Source: Deltaproteobacteria bacterium
GTDB taxonomy: Bacteria; Myxococcota_A; Polyangia; Polyangiales; JADJMO01
Length of the DNA: 61,049 nucleotides
Direction of reading: 5' to 3'
Assembly: GCA_016182965.1 (NCBI GenBank)
Contig: JACPFM010000003.1
Coordinates: 1 to 61,049, forward strand
Positions 51,831-60,130 of this stretch are shown one piece after another. The notes beneath the pieces were generated by a model that made no database searches, was not told the origin of the DNA, and saw only the letters and a list, made by a program, of their open reading frames with translations. Made by a program: the position numbers and the translations under genes. The first letter of the stretch is position 1. Each line of letters begins with the position of its first letter.

Positions 51831-51864
51831 GGTCCAGGTCGAAGGTCGAAGGTCGAAGGTCGAG
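51831..51864. repeat. GGTCSAA heptamer array (4 units plus a partial)
   Basis: GGTCCA, then GGTCGAA three times and GGTCGAG, between the divergent starts of the adenosyltransferase and cheR. The last unit abuts the possible GTG start of cheR at 51864, so the array could affect either promoter. Confidence 0.9.
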
Positions 51865-51884
51865 TGAAGTCGTCTGCTGCAAGG

Positions 51885-52946
51885 ATGCAAGAGATCGCCG
51901 ACGCGGTTCGCGCTCGGCACGGCGTCGATCCGCTGGGCAGCGCCACGCTCCGCGCGCGCTTCGAGCAGGCGCTGGCCGAGATCCCCGAGCCGGTCGAGGC
52001 GGCGGGCGATCCGGCGCGCGTCGCGTGGCTCGACGCGATCGCCGGGCGGCTGCGCGTCGGCGAGACGCGCTTCTACCGCGACGGACCGCAGCTCGAGGCG
52101 CTCGCGCGCGCGGTGCTCGATCGCGCGCTCGGCGCGGGGCGCTGCCGCGTGTTGTCGGCCGGGTGCTCGACCGGCGAGGAGGCGTTCACCGTCGCGATGA
52201 TGCTCGCGGACCTCGCGCCGAAGGACGCGGAGTGGGACGTCAGCGGCATCGACGTGCGCGCGGCGAGCATCGAGCACGCGCGCCGCGCGCGCTATCCGGC
52301 GAGCACGAGCGCGTCGCTGCCGCCGCGCCTCCGCCGCTTCCTGGTCGATCGCGGAGACTCGGTCGAGATCGCGCCGGCCGTCGCGCGTCGCGTGCGCTTC
52401 AACCTCGGTGATCTGCTGACCACGCCGGTGGTCGGGCCCTACGACGCCATCCTCTGCCGCAACGTGCTCATCTACCTCGAGGAGGAGGCGGCGGTGCGGG
52501 TCGTGGCGCGGCTCGCGCGCGCGCTGACCCGCGAGGGCGCGCTCCTCGTCGCGCGCGCGGAGGTCCCCATCGTGCGGCGCGTGCCCGGTCTCGTGGCGAC
52601 CACTCCGTCGACGGACGTCGTGCTGTTCCAGCAGGCGGCGATGGGCCTGCCGTCGTCGGCCAAGATGCGCGCGGTGCCGGTGATGAACGAGGAGCCCTCG
52701 CCGCCGTCGCGCGTGCGCCTGGTGGTGCGCCCGGGCGATCGCGCGGCGGACATCGCGGCGCGCGGGCAGGCGCTGTTCGGCCGCGGCGCCGCGATCGTCG
52801 AGATCACCATCGTGGGCCGCTGGGACGACGCGCGCGCGGCGGAGACCGCGCCCGCGTTGCGACGGCTCGCGGCGGCCGCGCGCGCGCTCGGCGGTCGTCT
52901 GCAGCCGAGCGACGACGCGACCGCGCGCGTGCTCGCCGCGCTCTGA
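51885..52946 (+). CDS. cheR: CheR-type protein-glutamate methyltransferase
   Basis: 353 residues from the ATG at 51885 (a GTG at 51864 adds seven residues). N-terminal helical domain, then ETRFYRD (active-site region), SAGCSTGEEAFTVAMMLADL (SAM motif), DVSGIDVRAASIEHARRARY and YDAILCRNVLIYLEEEAAVR, all typical of CheR. The last 110 residues (VRLVVRPGDRAADIAARGQA onwards) are an extra domain of unknown function. It methylates receptor glutamates in chemosensory systems; no receptor or other che genes lie in the window. Confidence 0.88.
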   Translation: MQEIADAVRARHGVDPLGSATLRARFEQALAEIPEPVEAAGDPARVAWLDAIAGRLRVGETRFYRDGPQLEALARAVLDRALGAGRCRVLSAGCSTGEEAFTVAMMLADLAPKDAEWDVSGIDVRAASIEHARRARYPASTSASLPPRLRRFLVDRGDSVEIAPAVARRVRFNLGDLLTTPVVGPYDAILCRNVLIYLEEEAAVRVVARLARALTREGALLVARAEVPIVRRVPGLVATTPSTDVVLFQQAAMGLPSSAKMRAVPVMNEEPSPPSRVRLVVRPGDRAADIAARGQALFGRGAAIVEITIVGRWDDARAAETAPALRRLAAAARALGGRLQPSDDATARVLAAL

Positions 52947-53341
52947 TCGGCGCCAGTCATGTCACGCCCACGGGACGTCACGACGTGACGTCGCGCAATG
53001 CGTCGTCTCACTCAAACGCACAACATCCGGTGACAATCGCAGAGACCGCTCGTTCGGTACGGTCGTGCAAAGGTGAAATTTTCCCTTTCATCCGGTCTGA
53101 CTACCACTCGCCACATGCGCCATGGGCACGCTTTTTTTGTTGAGATCGGCGCTTTGCCGCGGCCGCTTCGTTTCTGAAATCCGGCCGCCCTCGCTCGAAG
53201 ACTACCGTGTGTGTAGATGTGAATCGCCATTGTTGTTGGTGCATTTCGTCGTTTGCCAGCTAGCTTGTCGCCCCGTTCGCGGGCTCCCTCTCGGCATGGT
53301 GCGTGAGGTCGACGCGCGACGAACACGACGTAGGTCCAGCC
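52947..53341. other. Intergenic region, AT-richer, probable promoter of lipoprotein cluster
   Basis: 395 bases with no gene that I believe. It holds the palindrome at 52974-52992 and, around 53070-53240, runs of A and T (for example a T7 tract at 53133-53139), which are rare in this window and suit a promoter for the three lipoprotein genes. No clear -10/-35 pair stands out. Confidence 0.45.
52974..52992. promoter_or_regulatory. 19-bp perfect palindrome after cheR
   Basis: GACGTCACGACGTGACGTC: two 9-base arms around one central A. It begins 28 bases past the cheR stop. No U tract follows, so it suits an operator rather than a terminator. Confidence 0.5.
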
Positions 53342-53971
53342 ATGCTTCGCCGCCTCGCGCCGCTCACTCTCCTTGTGTTCCTCTTGCCGCTCGCGTGCAG
53401 CGGCGATGACGACGGTTCGCCGTCCACCACCGAAACCGATTCCGGCGTCGCGGAGACGAGCGCGTCGGACACCGCGCTCGACAGCTCGACCCCCGAGGTC
53501 GGCGACGACGCGAGCGATTCGACGGTCGACACCGCGACCGAGGAGACGTCGTCCGACGCCGCTCTCGAGACCTCGACCGAGGACGCCCCGTCCGACACGT
53601 CCGACGCCGCCAGCGAGGGCGGCTCGATCAGCTGCAAGTCCGGCACGGTCGAAGAGGGCGAGTGCGGCAAGTGCGGCAAGCACTCGCGCCTGTGCGAGGG
53701 CAGCGTATGGCTCGACTGGGGCGGCTGCTTCGGCGAGACCGGCAGCTGCGTGCCCGGCGTCAAGCGCGACGTCGCCTGCGGCCGCTGCGGCACGCGCAAG
53801 CAGACCTGCAGCACGACCTGCGAGTGGAGCTCCGAGGCGTGCACGGGCGAAGGCGCCTGCGTCGCCGGTTCGACGGAGACCCAGTACGGCACCTGTCTCG
53901 ATTCGATGAAGGTGAAGACGCGCACGTGCAGCGACACGTGCACGTGGGGCACCTGGAGCGAGTGCTCGTGA
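53342..53971 (+). CDS. Cys-rich surface lipoprotein
   Basis: 209 residues from the ATG at 53342. Lipobox PLAC (Cys19). Residues 20-110 are a Asp/Ser/Thr/Glu linker (TATEETSSDAALETSTEDAP). The C-terminal 100 residues carry about 18 Cys: GECGKCGKHSRLCEGSVWLD, CGRCGTRKQTCSTTCEWSSE, and the end RTCSDTCTWGTWSECS, which resembles a thrombospondin-1-like motif. The same motif is found in the next gene. Expected on the cell surface. First of a three-lipoprotein group; gap to next start 32 bases. Confidence 0.82.
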   Translation: MLRRLAPLTLLVFLLPLACSGDDDGSPSTTETDSGVAETSASDTALDSSTPEVGDDASDSTVDTATEETSSDAALETSTEDAPSDTSDAASEGGSISCKSGTVEEGECGKCGKHSRLCEGSVWLDWGGCFGETGSCVPGVKRDVACGRCGTRKQTCSTTCEWSSEACTGEGACVAGSTETQYGTCLDSMKVKTRTCSDTCTWGTWSECS

Positions 53972-54003
53972 GCCGCGCTGCTCAACTCATGAGGAAGACG
54001 ACG

Positions 54004-55638
54004 ATGAATACGAAGACGATCGCCACCAGCCTTGCCCTCATCTGCGCGGCCTCCTTCCTCGCCTGTGCCCAGGCCGACGAGAAGGACCCCGAGCCCACCG
54101 AGCCGGTCGAGACGACCTACGACTCCGGCCCGGCCGACACCTTCACGCCCGACAGCGCCGACGCCTCGGTCGACACCGCCGAGGCGGCGGTCGATGCGGC
54201 GTGGCTCTGCACCTATCCGGTGACCGAGACCAAGGCGTGCGGCGCCTGCGGCACGCAATCGCGCTTCTGCCTGCCGAGCAACCAGTGGACCGGCTGGACC
54301 GACTGCGCCGGCGAGAAGGCCGACACCGAGTGCAAGGTCGGCGAGAAGCGGACGAGCGACTGCGGCAACTGCGGCAAGGCCACCGACTTCTGCGACACCG
54401 CTACGTGCACGTGGGTCGCCGGCCTCTGCACCGGCGAGGGCGACTGCGCGCCCGGTGACGAGGAGACCACGACCGCCTCGTGCGCCGATCCGACGCAGCT
54501 CCGCACGCGCACCTGCAGCGACAGCTGCAAGTGGTCGTCGTTCTCGGCGTGCGCGGCGCCGAAGGGGTGGCTGCCCATGGAGTCGCTGCCCCTCGGTGGT
54601 CGCGCGTTCCACACCGCCGTGTGGACAGGCAGCCGGATGCTGATCTGGGGCGGTGCCAGCGCGAGCACCACGTACAAGAACGACGGCGCGAGCTACGACC
54701 TGGTCACCAACAAGTGGACCACGATCGCGGCGTCGCCGCTCTCGGCGCGCCGGCAGCAAGCGGGCGTGTGGACCGGCTCGAAGCTGTTCATCTGGGGCGG
54801 CTACAACGGGAGCGCGATCAAAGGCGGCGCCCTCTACGATCCAGCGACCAACGCTTGGACGGCGATCCCCGACGGCCCGCTCTCCGCGCGCCACTCTGCC
54901 GTCGCGGTGTACTCGCCGGCGACCAAGGAGGTCATCGTCTGGGGCGGCTGCACGACCGGCTACTGCACAGGCGTTGCCAGCGACGGCGCCGCCTACAACG
55001 TCGAGACCAACACGTGGGCGACGATCAGCGCTTCGCCGCTCGCCGCGCGCACCGACGCCGCGTACGGGATGATCAAGGGCGAGCTCGTGATCTGGGGCGG
55101 CCGCAACGGCAGCTCCGCGATGCAGACGGACGGAGCGCGCCTCGACCCGGTCAGCGGCGCATGGACGAAGTTCTCCGCGCCGGCCGCGACGACGCTCGAC
55201 GGCCGCTACGACGAGGCGTTCCTCGTCGCGAACGACTCGCTGTTCATCTGGGGCGGTCGCTCCACCAGCGACGAGGAGAGCGCCAAGGCCAACGGCGCGA
55301 TCTACGCGCCGATGGTCGGTTTCACGCCGATCGCCGCCGTCCCCGAGTCGATCTTCGCGCCGAGCGCCAAGCGCTTCAACGTCACCGCCTGGTTCGGCGG
55401 CGGCAAGCTGTACCTGTTCAGCGGCATCCCCTCGACCGCGTCCGACGTCCCCAAGGAGGGATTCGTCTCGTACGACCCGGCGACGGACACGTGGAAGGCC
55501 GAGAGCGTCACCGGTGTGCCGGGCAACCGCTCGCGCGGCACCGCGGTGTGGACCGGCAAGGAGGCGCTCATCCTCGGCGGCCTCAACGGGAACACTTCGG
55601 GCACGTATTACAGCACCGGCGCGATCTATCGCCCGTGA
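54004..55638 (+). CDS. Kelch-repeat surface lipoprotein with Cys-rich N-terminal domain
   Basis: 544 residues from the ATG at 54004, with AGGA before it (an in-frame ATG at 53989 is possible). Lipobox FLAC (Cys21), a Asp/Ala/Thr linker, then a Cys-rich module like that of the preceding gene (SDCGNCGKATDFCDTATCTW, RTRTCSDSCKWSSFSAC). Residues about 185-544 form a six-bladed Kelch propeller with repeated WGG motifs (VWTGSRMLIWGGASASTTYK, GVWTGSKLFIWGGYNGSAIK, LFIWGGRSTSDEESAKANGA). Likely a surface protein that binds carbohydrate or protein. Confidence 0.9.
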   Translation: MNTKTIATSLALICAASFLACAQADEKDPEPTEPVETTYDSGPADTFTPDSADASVDTAEAAVDAAWLCTYPVTETKACGACGTQSRFCLPSNQWTGWTDCAGEKADTECKVGEKRTSDCGNCGKATDFCDTATCTWVAGLCTGEGDCAPGDEETTTASCADPTQLRTRTCSDSCKWSSFSACAAPKGWLPMESLPLGGRAFHTAVWTGSRMLIWGGASASTTYKNDGASYDLVTNKWTTIAASPLSARRQQAGVWTGSKLFIWGGYNGSAIKGGALYDPATNAWTAIPDGPLSARHSAVAVYSPATKEVIVWGGCTTGYCTGVASDGAAYNVETNTWATISASPLAARTDAAYGMIKGELVIWGGRNGSSAMQTDGARLDPVSGAWTKFSAPAATTLDGRYDEAFLVANDSLFIWGGRSTSDEESAKANGAIYAPMVGFTPIAAVPESIFAPSAKRFNVTAWFGGGKLYLFSGIPSTASDVPKEGFVSYDPATDTWKAESVTGVPGNRSRGTAVWTGKEALILGGLNGNTSGTYYSTGAIYRP

Positions 55639-55657
55639 TGAAGGAGAAGACCGAACG

Positions 55658-58312
55658 ATGAACGCTCGATCCCTATTCGTCGCGGCGAGCTTCGTGCTCT
55701 CGCTCGCGGCCTGTACCAACGACGACACCGGCCAGGCAGCCCCCGCCGATGCGGGCGCCGACTCGGCCACGGACGCGACCTCGTGCGCGACCGGCAAGAC
55801 GCGCTGCGGAGACACGTGCGTCGACACCGACGGCGACAGCAAGAACTGCGGCGCCTGCGGGAAGACCTGCGCCACCGGCGAGGTCTGCTCCGCCGGTCGC
55901 TGCTCGGTCGCATGCCCCGCGGGGCAGGCGGAGTGCGGCGGCAAGTGCGTGACCGTGGAGACCGACCGCGCCAACTGCGGCGCGTGCGGCAAGGCCTGCG
56001 CCGACGGCGAGGTGTGCAGCGCGGGCACCTGCGCGCTCTCGTGCGCGGCGGGCCTCACGACCTGCAGCGCCTCGGGCGGCGACGGCGGCTCCACCGCGAC
56101 CTGCGCCAACACCAAGAGCGATCGCGACAACTGCGGCACGTGCGGCAAGGCGTGCGCGGCCGGCGAGCTGTGCGCCGGCGGCGCCTGCGCGGTCACCTGC
56201 GGCACCGGCCTCACCGAGTGCTCGGGCGCGTGCCGCGACATCGCGGTCGATCCGAACAACTGCGGCGCGTGCGGCACCAAGTGCGCCGCCGGCCAGGTCT
56301 GCAGCGCGGGCACCTGCGCCTCGAGCTGCGGCGCGACGTTGACCGCGTGCGGCACGTCGTGTCGTGACCTCACGAGCGACAACAACAACTGCGGCACCTG
56401 CACCAACAAGTGCGCGGCCGGCGAGGTCTGCTCCGACGGCACCTGCCGCGTCTCGTGCGGCGCGGGCCTCAAGCAGTGCGGCGGCGTCTGCCGCGACGTG
56501 CGCTTCGATCGCGATCACTGCGGCGCGTGCGGCAACGCCTGCGCCACTGGTCAGGTCTGCAGCGGCGGCACGTGCACCACGTCGTGCGGCACCCTGACGT
56601 TGTGCAGCGGCGTCTGCAAGGACACCAAGGTCGACGTGGCGAACTGCGGCGCGTGCGGCACCAGCTGCGCGGCCGGCCAGGTCTGCAACGCGGGCACCTG
56701 CGCCACGAGCTGCGGCTCGTTCACCAAGTGCGGCGACGTCTGCAAGGACACGCAGAGCGACAGCCTCAACTGCGGCGCCTGCGGCACCGCGTGCGGCGAC
56801 GGCGAGAAGTGCGTCGCCGGCGTGTGCACGCTCACCTGCTCGACGGGCCTCACCAAGTGCGGCTCGGCGTGCGTGAACACCGCGATCGACGGCAGCAACT
56901 GCGGCACCTGCGGCAACGCGTGCGGCGTCGGGCAGAGCTGCAGCGGCGGCACGTGCATCACCGTCGACGCGGGCGGCGGCGGCTGCGGCACCCTGACCGA
57001 CTGCGGCGGCGGCAACTGCAAGGACACGCAGATCGACCCCAGCAACTGCGGCACGTGCGGCACCGTCTGCGCGGCCGGGAAGATCTGCAGCGGCGGCACC
57101 TGCGTCCCGTACTGCGAGCCGGGTCGCACCTACTGCGGCACCGCGTGCACCGACACCAAGAAGGACCCGAACAACTGCGGCACGTGCGGCACCACCTGTG
57201 CGCTCGGCTGCGCCGCGGGCGCCTGTAACCGCGTCGTCGGCGTCTACTCGGGCTTCTACGGCTACAGCTCGTTCGCGGTGTTCAGCGACGGCAGCCTGCG
57301 CGCCTGGGGCCGCAACGGCGACGGCGAGCTCGGCATCGGCACGACCACCAACCAGAAGACGCCGATCGTGTCGCCGCTGACCGGCGTCAAGCACGTGTCG
57401 AACGCCGGTTTGTACAACAGCTGCGCGGCTCTCGCGGACGGCGGCGTCAGGTGCGCCGGCTACGGCTCGAGCGGCCGTCTCGGAGACGGCGGCACCACGT
57501 CGTCCTCCTCGTGGATGACCCCGACCGGGCTCGGCACCGGCACGACGCAGGTCACCATGGGCTACGACTTCGCTTGCGTACGCATGGCGGACGCCACGGT
57601 GCAGTGCTGGGGCCAGAACGGCTCCGGCCAGCTCGGCGACAACTCGACGACCGCGCACACCACGGCGGCGGCCGTTCCCGGTCTGGCCAACGTGGCCGAG
57701 GTGCAGGCGGGCTATCAGTTCGCTTGCGCGCGTCTCAACGACGGCACGGTCGCCTGCTGGGGCAACAACACGCAGGGACAGATCGGCGACGGAACGACCA
57801 CCAGCCCCGTCAAGGTCCCCTCGGTCGTCGGTGGCCTCACTGGCGTCACCAAGATCGTCACCGGTGCGTACCACGTGTGCGCGCTGATGACCGACACCTC
57901 GGTCCGGTGCTGGGGTTCGAACACCAACGGCGCGAGCGGTGACGGCTCCGGCACCACCACGCCGCACCGCACCGCGCCGAACCCGGTCGTGGGCGTCGGC
58001 GGCACCGGCACCCTCACCGGCGTCACCTCCCTCGCCGCCGGCTACGCCCACACATGCGCGGTCCTCGCCGACGCGAGCATGGTCTGCTGGGGGTACGACA
58101 ACTACGGCCAGCTCGGCGACGGAGCGACGGCCAAGTCCTGGTCGCCGGTCGTCAGCGCGCTGACCAACGTCTCGATGGCCGCGTGCGGCTACTACCACAC
58201 GTGTGTGTTGCAGACCTCCGGCACCGTGAAGTGCCTGGGCTACAACAACTCCGGCCAGCTCGGTGACGGCACGACGACGAACTCGCCGACGCCGGTCAGC
58301 CCGCTGTTCTGA
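55658..58312 (+). CDS. RCC1-repeat surface lipoprotein with eleven Cys-rich repeats
   Basis: 884 residues; AAGGAG lies 12 bases before the ATG. Lipobox SLAAC (Cys19). Residues about 40-525 hold eleven copies of a roughly 40-residue Cys-rich unit built as NCG(A/T)CG-x-x-CA-x-G-x-x-CS-x-G-x-C-x-x-x-C, for example NCGACGKTCATGEVCSAG. Residues about 530-884 are an RCC1 propeller (VQCWGQNGSGQLGDNSTTAH, VACWGNNTQGQIGDGTTTSP, VKCLGYNNSGQLGDGTTT). It follows the Kelch gene by 19 bases and is ended by the hairpin at 58333. Confidence 0.92.
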   Translation: MNARSLFVAASFVLSLAACTNDDTGQAAPADAGADSATDATSCATGKTRCGDTCVDTDGDSKNCGACGKTCATGEVCSAGRCSVACPAGQAECGGKCVTVETDRANCGACGKACADGEVCSAGTCALSCAAGLTTCSASGGDGGSTATCANTKSDRDNCGTCGKACAAGELCAGGACAVTCGTGLTECSGACRDIAVDPNNCGACGTKCAAGQVCSAGTCASSCGATLTACGTSCRDLTSDNNNCGTCTNKCAAGEVCSDGTCRVSCGAGLKQCGGVCRDVRFDRDHCGACGNACATGQVCSGGTCTTSCGTLTLCSGVCKDTKVDVANCGACGTSCAAGQVCNAGTCATSCGSFTKCGDVCKDTQSDSLNCGACGTACGDGEKCVAGVCTLTCSTGLTKCGSACVNTAIDGSNCGTCGNACGVGQSCSGGTCITVDAGGGGCGTLTDCGGGNCKDTQIDPSNCGTCGTVCAAGKICSGGTCVPYCEPGRTYCGTACTDTKKDPNNCGTCGTTCALGCAAGACNRVVGVYSGFYGYSSFAVFSDGSLRAWGRNGDGELGIGTTTNQKTPIVSPLTGVKHVSNAGLYNSCAALADGGVRCAGYGSSGRLGDGGTTSSSSWMTPTGLGTGTTQVTMGYDFACVRMADATVQCWGQNGSGQLGDNSTTAHTTAAAVPGLANVAEVQAGYQFACARLNDGTVACWGNNTQGQIGDGTTTSPVKVPSVVGGLTGVTKIVTGAYHVCALMTDTSVRCWGSNTNGASGDGSGTTTPHRTAPNPVVGVGGTGTLTGVTSLAAGYAHTCAVLADASMVCWGYDNYGQLGDGATAKSWSPVVSALTNVSMAACGYYHTCVLQTSGTVKCLGYNNSGQLGDGTTTNSPTPVSPLF

Positions 58313-58332
58313 TCGAGCAGCGAAGCGAGCGA

Positions 58333-58365
58333 GAGGCGGTCCTCCGGGGCCGCCTCTTCCTATTT
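58333..58365 (+). terminator. Rho-independent terminator after the lipoprotein cluster
   Basis: GAGGCGG (58333-58339) pairs with CCGCCTC (58350-58356) around a GC-rich loop, followed by TTCCTATTT. It lies 20 bases past the RCC1-gene stop and five bases before the convergent gene end. Confidence 0.7.
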
Positions 58366-58369
58366 CTGC

Positions 58370-59428
58370 TCACGGCTTCGCGAGCGCCGGCGGCGAGTCG
58401 AAGAACGGCTTGGTGCCGACCTCGACGCGGAGCAGCTGCGGCGGATCGGCGACGACGTCGCCGCTCCACGCGTCGGGCAGCTGCGGGACCTTCGGCAGGT
58501 GCACCGACGGGATCACGAGGTACAGACCCGGCACGTCGAACGTGCTCGGCGGGCAGAGCTTGGCGAGCGGCACCGTCGCCGACCACGTGCCGTTCGGCGG
58601 CAGCCGCGTGGTGAAGTCGACGATCGGCGCGGGGACCAGGATGGAGCCGCCGCACACGACGTTCTGGCCGCGCGGGGTGATGACGCGCGCGTCGACCAGC
58701 TGCGGCCGCGCGTAGACGGTGCCGGCCTTGGGCGCGGTGTTCTTCAGGATGATCGTGGTGTCGGCGTCGGTGCCGACGGCGACGGAGCGCGACGCGCCGC
58801 CCTTGGCCGAGAGCGGCACCGTGGCGCTGCCGATGACCGGCGGCCACGCGCTCTCGAGCGTGAAGGGCGCGGCGCCGATCTCCTTCGCCATCGCCACGTC
58901 GCCGCCCTCGGGGATGACGACGAACGGCGCCTTCAGGTTACCGACCTTCGGCGGCGCCCACCCGAGGCGCGCCGTCACGGTCGCGCCCTCGACGAGCTTG
59001 TCGACGCGGTCGAGGCAGAGCAGGCGCGGATCGATGGTGTCGGACCACTTGCCGCCGGGCGGGAGGACCAGCGTGCGTTGATCGCTGCGCATCGACGCCG
59101 GCGCCGCGCACTCGGTGTCGGGCGGCGGCTTCTTCGCCTTTGCGGTCACCGTCTTGCCCGCCTTGGTCGTCGTCGGTGTCGGAGGCGGGGCCGGCGGCGC
59201 GGCGATGGTGAGCCGCAGCAGGCGCGGATCGGCGACGATGCGCAGCGGCGTCGTGCCGTTGTTCTGCACCTCGACGCGCCAGGCCTTGCCCGAGGGCGCG
59301 TCGACCACGAGCTTCACGTCCGGCGGCGGGAGCGGCGGAGGCTCGTCCTTCTTCGCCGGCTTGCCTGCCGCCACGGGCATGACGCTCGACAGGAGCAGGA
59401 GCGAGGCGAGGGCGACTCGGGTGCGCAT
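58370..59428 (-). CDS. Hypothetical secreted protein
   Basis: 352 residues. Signal peptide MRTRVALASLLLLSSVMPVA (cleavage near VAA-GKP). The mature protein is Pro/Lys-rich at first, then two or three beta-sandwich-like segments (KAWRVEVQNNGTTPLRIVAD, WSDTIDPRLLCLDRVDKLVE, TIILKNTAPKAGTVYARPQL, GTWSATVPLAKLCPPSTFDV). The repeated pattern of a LCLD/LCPP cysteine after a G-x-W-S strand suggests duplicated domains. No named family. It is 13 bases upstream of the signal-peptidase-like gene's stop side and co-directional, so they may share a transcript. Confidence 0.65.
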   Translation of the reverse strand: MRTRVALASLLLLSSVMPVAAGKPAKKDEPPPLPPPDVKLVVDAPSGKAWRVEVQNNGTTPLRIVADPRLLRLTIAAPPAPPPTPTTTKAGKTVTAKAKKPPPDTECAAPASMRSDQRTLVLPPGGKWSDTIDPRLLCLDRVDKLVEGATVTARLGWAPPKVGNLKAPFVVIPEGGDVAMAKEIGAAPFTLESAWPPVIGSATVPLSAKGGASRSVAVGTDADTTIILKNTAPKAGTVYARPQLVDARVITPRGQNVVCGGSILVPAPIVDFTTRLPPNGTWSATVPLAKLCPPSTFDVPGLYLVIPSVHLPKVPQLPDAWSGDVVADPPQLLRVEVGTKPFFDSPPALAKP

Positions 59429-59441
59429 GGCCGTTGGATGC

Positions 59442-60089
59442 TCAGAACAGGAAGGTCATGCGACGCTCGGCGTCGCCCCAGCCCTTCTTGCTCATCAACC
59501 GGATGATGAGCCGCTGCTTGCACGACTCGACGTCGAGCTGCCCGACCTCCGGCTCGCGCGAGTCGTGCGCCCACGGCTGCGTGCGGGTGTCGCTCATGAG
59601 GAACAGCTTCCCCTGCTCGACCTTCCACTCCTGGTTGGGGAAGCCGGCGCCGTTGGGGTTCGCCTGCAGATCGTGCTTCGACCCGCCGAGCTCCTCGTGC
59701 CAACAGATCATGTCCTGCTCGGCGCCGCTCGGGTCGACGACCTTGCGCGCGCTGCCCTGACAGCCGCCGGTCGTGACGCGGAAGCCGTTGATGCGGAGGA
59801 TGCCATCGACGAACTCGATGCGGTCGCCGGCGGTGCCTATGACGCGCGCGACCAGCCACTTGGCCGGATCGCTGGGATCGGGACAACGCACGAGGTCGCC
59901 GATGTGCGGATCGCCGCGCCAGACCAGGACTTGATCGCCCGGCTCGAGGTTCGGTGAGTTGGCCCAGCTGCGCGGATCGTTCGGGTCGTCGGGGACGACG
60001 TGGAAGTCGATGAAGAAGTAGCGGAACACTCCGAAGACCGCCCCGACGATCAGGATGATCCACAGCGACCAGCGCATCCAGGGCTTCAT
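59442..60089 (-). CDS. Signal peptidase I-like protein, catalytic lysine not conserved
   Basis: 215 residues, one N-terminal membrane segment (WSLWIILIVGAVFGVFRYFF). S26-family layout: SPNLEPGDQVLVWRG (box B, Ser45 in the nucleophile region), VARVIGTAGDRIEFVDGIL (boxes C/D) and a terminal SDTRTQPWAHDSRE (box E). In active enzymes box D reads K-R-(V/I)-(V/I)-G; here the lysine is Ala81 (VARVIG), so the usual Ser-Lys dyad looks incomplete. A C-terminal part with Cys (TTGGCQGSARKVVDPSGAEQ) has no counterpart in typical LepB. Possibly an inactive or differently built peptidase. Confidence 0.75.
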   Translation of the reverse strand: MKPWMRWSLWIILIVGAVFGVFRYFFIDFHVVPDDPNDPRSWANSPNLEPGDQVLVWRGDPHIGDLVRCPDPSDPAKWLVARVIGTAGDRIEFVDGILRINGFRVTTGGCQGSARKVVDPSGAEQDMICWHEELGGSKHDLQANPNGAGFPNQEWKVEQGKLFLMSDTRTQPWAHDSREPEVGQLDVESCKQRLIIRLMSKKGWGDAERRMTFLF

Positions 60090-60130
60090 GCTCGCCGCAT
60101 GCTAGCCGATCGCGGGGGGCGCGTTGTCGA

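Noticed and set aside
51815..51884. B12 riboswitch upstream of the cobalamin adenosyltransferase
   Set aside because: The interval is only 70 bases and is mostly the heptamer array; no B12-box-like sequence seen.
53122..53409. A 95-codon plus-strand frame upstream of the first lipoprotein
   Set aside because: Composition is not protein-like, there is no ribosome binding site, and it overlaps the real signal peptide in another frame.
53012..53683. A 223-codon minus-strand frame in the gap and first lipoprotein gene
   Set aside because: It is antisense to the signal peptide and linker of a clear lipoprotein gene, is Arg/Gly/Ala-rich with no domain, and has no ribosome binding site.
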